Of a stretch of DNA of 10,238 bases, positions 7,148 to 10,238 are shown piece after piece. The notes beneath the pieces were generated by a model. The model ran no database searches and had not been told where the DNA came from. It saw only the letters and a list, made by a program, of their open reading frames with translations. Position 1 is the stretch's first letter. Every line of letters begins with the position of its first letter. Source of the DNA: Thermoflexus sp. (GTDB lineage Bacteria; Chloroflexota; Anaerolineae; Thermoflexales; Thermoflexaceae). The translations under genes were made by a program, and so were the position numbers. Where the stretch lies: assembly GCA_017743605.1 (NCBI GenBank), contig JAGHYO010000063.1, forward strand, positions 1 through 10,238. Direction: 5' to 3'.

Positions 7148-7159
7148 GAGGAGCAGAGG

Positions 7160-7483
7160 ATGCAGCGGCCGACTCGACAGGAGATTTACCAGCTGCACGC
7201 GGAGATCTGCGCAGGCCTAGCGGATCCCACCCGGATCCTGATCCTTTACGAGCTGGTGGAAGGCCCGCAAACGGGCACGGCCCTGGCCCGGACCCTAGGG
7301 CTTCCTCAGTCCACCGTCGCCCGCCATCTCCGGGTCCTGGCCTCGAAGGGCCTGGTGATCGCCACCCGCCGAGGTGGAGTCGTGGAATACACCCTGGCGG
7401 ATCACCGGGTGATCCAGGCCCTGGACCTGATGCGGGCGGTTATGCTGGATCGCATCCATCTCTACCAACAGATCACCCGTTAG
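7160..7483 (+). CDS. ArsR/SmtB-family transcriptional regulator
   Basis: This 107-residue winged-helix protein starts at ATG 7160 with GAGGAG 6 nt upstream; the longer open frame to the left is antisense to the BMP-family gene. The N-terminal helix reads EIYQLHAEICAGLADPTRI, with the DPTRI motif typical of ArsR proteins. The DNA-reading helix lies in TALARTLGLPQSTVARHLRVL (about residues 48-68), followed by the wing RRGGVVEYTL. The metal-binding CVC motif of ArsR and the cysteine pair used by sulfide sensors such as SqrR/BigR are not present. Cys17 is the only cysteine, so the signal is unknown. It sits behind a large palindrome and heads the sulfur-carrier operon; repression of that operon in response to a sulfur or redox signal is inference. 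Confidence 0.92.
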   Translation: MQRPTRQEIYQLHAEICAGLADPTRILILYELVEGPQTGTALARTLGLPQSTVARHLRVLASKGLVIATRRGGVVEYTLADHRVIQALDLMRAVMLDRIHLYQQITR

Positions 7484-7506
7484 GGCAGACCTGAAAGAAG
7501 GCCCCG

Positions 7507-8024
7507 ATAGCTCTGGAGCAGATCGCGGCAGTTCCGAGCGCGGAGGCGGAGCGCTCCGTTCAGAACCGCCTCTCGATGGTGGTTTTCAGCGGCGATATGG
7601 ATCGCTTGATGGCGGCCTTCATCATCGCCACCGGCGCTGCGGCCTCCGGCACGGACGTGACGATGTTCTTCACCTTCTATGGGCTGCAAGGCATCAAGAA
7701 GCCGAGCCCACCGGGCGCAGCCTCTTCGGGCGCATGCTCGGCGTCTTCCTCCAGGACATCCAAGGAGTTGGCTCTAGCAAGATGAACTTCGGCGGCCTGG
7801 GCCGCTGGATGTTCAAGAAGATGATGAAAGCCCGCAATGTGACCCCGCTGCCCGAACTGCGCCGCCTCGCAGCGGAGCTGGGCGTCTGCGTGCTGGCCTG
7901 CCAGATGAGCAGGGAGGTCCTGGAGATCTGCCGCGAGGATCTCATCGACGAGGTCCAGGACGTGGTGGGCGTGGCCACCTTCTTAGAGGAAGCGTCCCGC
8001 TCGAAGATCACGCTGTTCCTCTGA
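7507..8024 (+). pseudogene. DsrE/DsrF-like (DsrE2 type) sulfur-carrier family protein, frameshifted and lacking a clear start codon
   Basis: Two overlapping frames together give one DsrE2-type protein. The first part (ATG 7576) reads MVVFSGDMDRLMAAFIIATG and VTMFFTFYGLQGIKKP. The second part (frame of 7734) reads TGRSLFGRM, SKMNFGGLGRW, ELGVCVLACQMS and ends KITLFL at 8024. These are the successive signature blocks of the family. The frame changes near 7702-7704, where one missing base (CC-GAG) would restore KKPEPTGRSLFGRM. Upstream, ERSVQNRLS continues the family N-terminus back to ATA 7507, which is preceded by AAGAAGG at the right spacing. This suggests that a former ATG became ATA; the in-frame ATG 7576 has no ribosome binding site. 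The conserved cysteine of DsrE2 proteins is probably that in ACQMS. DsrE2 proteins are membrane-linked partners of TusA in persulfide transfer. A sequencing error at the indel cannot be excluded. Confidence 0.75.
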
Positions 8025-8057
8025 GAAACCCCGCCTGATCCGCTGAGGAGGTGTCTG

Positions 8058-8294
8058 ATGGAGCTCAAGCTGGATCTCACACTGGATCTCAAGGGATTGC
8101 TGTGCCCCATGCCGGTGGTCAAGATCAACCAGGGGATCAAGAACGTCCCCGTCGGCGGTCCCATCGAGGCCTACGCCACCGACCTAGGGGTCATGGCCGA
8201 CATCCCAGCGTGGTGCCGAAGCGCCGGCAACGAGCTGGTCACAATCGAGAAACAGGACAGGGTGATCCGCTTCGTGGTGCGGAGGCTGAAATGA
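8058..8294 (+). CDS. TusA/SirA-family sulfur carrier protein
   Basis: This 78-residue protein shows the TusA fold markers: LDLKGLLCPMPVVK with the persulfide-carrying Cys16 in the CPxP motif, then ATDLGVMADIPAW (about 40-52) and VIRFVVRR at the C-terminus. TusA proteins carry sulfane sulfur as a persulfide between sulfurtransferases, for tRNA thiolation, molybdenum cofactor work or dissimilatory sulfur metabolism. The location between DsrE2-like and DsrMK-like genes favours a role in energy-linked sulfur transfer. The active site is an ordinary Cys codon (TGC), not UGA, so this is not a selenoprotein. AGGAGG lies 6 nt before the ATG. The stop overlaps the next start as ATGA, implying translational coupling. 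A second cysteine, Cys53, follows IPAW. A 12-nt near-repeat at the 5' end gives LDLTLDLK. Confidence 0.94.
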   Translation: MELKLDLTLDLKGLLCPMPVVKINQGIKNVPVGGPIEAYATDLGVMADIPAWCRSAGNELVTIEKQDRVIRFVVRRLK

Positions 8295-8912
8295 GCACGA
8301 CGGCGCTGTGGAATGGGATCCTCCTCATCGCCTTGGTCCTGTGCGGGGTCGGCCTGGGGTGGCGGCTCCAGCGGCTGCTGGCCTGCCCCTCCCATCCGGA
8401 TCGGGCGGCCCTGCGCGGCGCCGCGTGGCGGGGCATCCTCTACGCGTTCGCCTGGGGCATGATGCCGTGGGCGAAGGAGAGCGTCCGCCACCACTTCCTT
8501 CCCTATGTGCGGGGGGGTGCTCTTCCACATCAGCATCTTCGCCACCCTCGCTTCCCTGATCGTCAGCCCATGGCGTCATGCGCTCCCCCCGGCGCTGACC
8601 GGTGTCGGCCTGGGGCTTACCCTGATGGGCGCCCTGGGAGGGTGGATCGGCATCCTGATGCGGATCGTGGACAAACGGCTCCGGACCCTGAGCCCATCCC
8701 AATGACTATGCAGCGGTGGTCCTGGTGACCGTTTGGCAGGCCGCCGGGACGGCCTTCTGGGCAGATCCAGGAGCGCTCCTCCTCTTTTCTACGGGCTCTC
8801 CGCCTTGACCCTGGTCGCCATCCCGCTCACCAAGATCCGTCACTGCCTGTATTTCTTCTTCTCCCGCTTCTTCTTCGGGCGGTTCCACGGCCGACGGGCC
8901 GCGCTGGATTAG
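8291..8912 (+). pseudogene. DsrM/NarI-like membrane cytochrome b-type subunit, interrupted by three single-base indels
   Basis: Reading across three frames gives one membrane protein of about 205 residues. Frame A starts at ATG 8291 (MSTTALWNGILLIALVL) and reaches FLPYVRG. A run of seven G (8511-8517), where six would keep frame, shifts to VLFHISIFATLASL. An extra C near 8700 shifts from LRTLSPS into DYAAVVLVTVWQAAG, and a missing T in the run at 8785-8788 shifts to FYGLSALTLVAIPLTKIRHC. The protein ends YFFFSRFFFGRF...ALD with TAG at 8910-8912. About five hydrophobic segments and histidines in RHHF, LFHI and KIRHC suggest haem b ligands, as in NarI, HdrE and DsrM. Such subunits exchange electrons between menaquinone and a cytoplasmic Fe-S partner, here the DsrK-like protein that starts 55 bp downstream. 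Gene decay and sequence error are both possible. Confidence 0.72.
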
Positions 8913-8967
8913 GAGACCGGGAGATCCAATGGGGAACCATCCCCTTCTCACCGACAGGAGGAACCGG

Positions 8968-10238
8968 ATGAGCGAGCTTGTGCAGCAGGCATTAGCCGCC
9001 TTCGAGAAATCCCTGGACCGGCGATTGCTGGCAGCCCTGGAGGTCTGCGCGCGGTGCGGGATCTGCACCGAATCCTGCCATGTGTTCGCTGCCGAGCCGG
9101 ACTTCCGCAACGCCCCCGCCGCCAAAGCGGAAGCGGTCCGCCGGTTTTACCGACGCCATCACGACCCCATCGGGCGTCTCTTCCCCTGGTGGGTGGGGGC
9201 GAAGGATCTCACCGAGGCCGACCTGGATGAGCTAGCAGAGCTCGCCTTCAGCTCCTGCACCCTCTGCCGCCGGTGCACGATGAACTGCCCGATGGGGGTG
9301 GACATGGCCCCGATCATGCGGGCTGCCCGGGCGATGCTGACCGCGGCTGGGAAAGCCCCCGAGATGCTATTGCAGCTGGCCGACGCCGCCGTCGCCCGGG
9401 AGGAGAACCTGGAGCTCTTCCGGGAATTCTATATCGACCCGATCCGGGAGCTGGAGCGAGAGCTTCGAGAGCAGACCGGGGACCCCTCTGCTTGTATCCC
9501 GGTGGAGAAGGAGGGCGCGGAGATCCTCTATGTGGCCCTCTCCGGCGCCCACACCATCCTGCCCGCGGCCATCCTCTTCCACGCCGTGGAGGCCGACTGG
9601 ACGCTCCGCATGTTCGAGGCGGCCAATTACGGCTATTTCCTGGCTGACCTGCAGCGGACGAAGGCCATCGCCCGGCGGATCGTGGAGGAGGCCCGACGCC
9701 TGAAGGTGAAGGAGATCATCCTGGCGGAGTGCAGGCACGCTTACGCCGCCCTGCGCTGGGAAGCCCCGAATTGGTTTGAGGATTTCCCCTTCCGCGTGCG
9801 CAGCATCATCGAGGTCGCCGCGGAGTGGATCCAGCAGGGCCGCTTGCCCCTGGATCCCTCGGCGAACCCGGAGCCGGTCACCTACCACGACTCCTGTAAC
9901 CTGAGCCGCAACGGGGGGCTGCTGGAGGAGCCGCGGCGGATCCTGCGGGCGGTGGTTCAGGATTTCCGGGAGATGAACCCGAACCGGGCGGAGAACTTCT
10001 GCTGCGGCGGCGGGGCAGGCCTGGTCGCCGTTCCGGAATGGTATGAGAAGCGCATGCGGGCCGGGCGCCGCAAGGTCGAGCAGATCTGGGAAACCGGGGC
10101 CCGCATCGTCGTCGCCTCGTGCGACAACTGCCGCCTGCAGCTCGGGGATCTGAACGATTACTACCAGCTCGGCGTCCGGGTCAGCGGGCTGATGGACCTC
10201 GTGGTCAACGCCTACCTGGCCGCCCGCCGGAGCTCCCC
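8968..10238 (+). CDS. DsrK/HdrD-like (Fe-S)-binding protein with HdrC and HdrB (CCG) domains, open at the right edge
   Basis: 423 codons are visible and the frame is still open at the window end. The N-terminal HdrC-like ferredoxin part has two CxxCxxCxxxC motifs, Cys27/30/33/37 and Cys97/100/103/107, for two [4Fe-4S] clusters. The C-terminal HdrB-like part has one complete CCG motif: Cys310, Cys345-Cys346 (NFCCGGGAG) and Cys385-Cys388 (SCDNC), which in heterodisulfide reductases holds the catalytic [4Fe-4S] cluster. The first CCG half is degenerate, with only Cys255 in LAECRHA. This resembles DsrK and HdrD, which reduce disulfide or persulfide substrates using electrons from a membrane partner. 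The preceding DsrM/NarI-like gene fits as that partner. AGGAGG (8956-8961) lies 6 nt before the ATG. Other Fe-S oxidoreductases share this layout, so the substrate is inferred from the neighbouring DsrE2/TusA genes. Confidence 0.9.
   Translation, partial: MSELVQQALAAFEKSLDRRLLAALEVCARCGICTESCHVFAAEPDFRNAPAAKAEAVRRFYRRHHDPIGRLFPWWVGAKDLTEADLDELAELAFSSCTLCRRCTMNCPMGVDMAPIMRAARAMLTAAGKAPEMLLQLADAAVAREENLELFREFYIDPIRELERELREQTGDPSACIPVEKEGAEILYVALSGAHTILPAAILFHAVEADWTLRMFEAANYGYFLADLQRTKAIARRIVEEARRLKVKEIILAECRHAYAALRWEAPNWFEDFPFRVRSIIEVAAEWIQQGRLPLDPSANPEPVTYHDSCNLSRNGGLLEEPRRILRAVVQDFREMNPNRAENFCCGGGAGLVAVPEWYEKRMRAGRRKVEQIWETGARIVVASCDNCRLQLGDLNDYYQLGVRVSGLMDLVVNAYLAARRSS

Noticed and set aside
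5762..7159. Long plus-strand frame leading into arsR
   Set aside because: Most of it is antisense to the BMP-family gene and shows no family signature before the DNA-binding protein begins at 7160.
7487..7489. TGA in frame ahead of the DsrE2-like gene as a possible selenocysteine codon, prompted by the nearby tRNA-Sec
   Set aside because: It lies before the likely start, with no conserved redox motif around it and no following hairpin seen.
8067..8090. 12-nt tandem near-repeat at the start of tusA
   Set aside because: Only two copies, giving LDLTLDLK. It is probably a chance or small slippage event without effect on the CPxP region.
8703..8705. TGA ending the second frame of the DsrM-like gene as a selenocysteine codon
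   Set aside because: Family-like sequence continues in a different frame (GAC TAT), so an extra base explains the break. Reading through TGA gives unrelated sequence.
1..10238. CRISPR arrays, insertion sequences, prophage or integrase genes, rRNA
   Set aside because: No regularly spaced repeats, transposase or recombinase motifs, or rRNA sequence were seen.

Overview
The DNA is G+C-rich. Its genes have strong purine-rich ribosome binding sites, mostly close spacing and protein families that look bacterial. The small membrane protein at the left edge and the style of the alpha-galactosidase and of the TusA/DsrE/DsrK-like genes recall thermophilic Chloroflexota (Thermoflexia or Anaerolineae type). 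That placement comes from recognition, not from a marker gene. A well-formed tRNA-Sec indicates that the organism makes selenoproteins, although no selA, selB or selD lies in the window.

Left part (1-1660, plus strand): a membrane protein of unknown function enters from the left edge. It is split by an in-frame amber codon and followed 17 bp later by fabD (malonyl-CoA:ACP transacylase). Middle part (1662-5408, minus strand): qor-like quinone oxidoreductase, a GH36 alpha-galactosidase and ndk run in one direction with short gaps, so they are probably one transcript. fabD and ndk converge with one base between their stop codons. Upstream of qor, on the same strand, is selC (tRNA-Sec, 5530-5623) with a consensus -10 box.

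Next (5759-6784, minus strand) is a BMP-family lipoprotein, the substrate-binding part of a nucleoside-type ABC importer. It has a near-consensus promoter and a hairpin after its stop codon. Its permease and ATPase genes are not in the window.

Right part (7118-10238, plus strand): a probable sulfur-handling operon. The order is an 11-bp inverted repeat (candidate operator), an ArsR-family repressor, a DsrE2-like protein, TusA, a DsrM/NarI-like membrane protein, and a DsrK/HdrD-like iron-sulfur protein that runs off the right edge. This suggests a sulfur-carrier relay (DsrE2/TusA) next to a membrane-bound thiol/disulfide electron-transfer pair (DsrMK-like). The DsrE2-like gene carries one single-base indel and has lost a clear start codon. 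The DsrM-like gene carries three indels. tusA and the dsrK-like gene are intact. Either the operon is decaying in this strain or 7.7-8.8 kb is a locally error-rich part of the assembly; the sequence alone cannot decide.

No CRISPR array, transposase, integrase or phage gene was seen.
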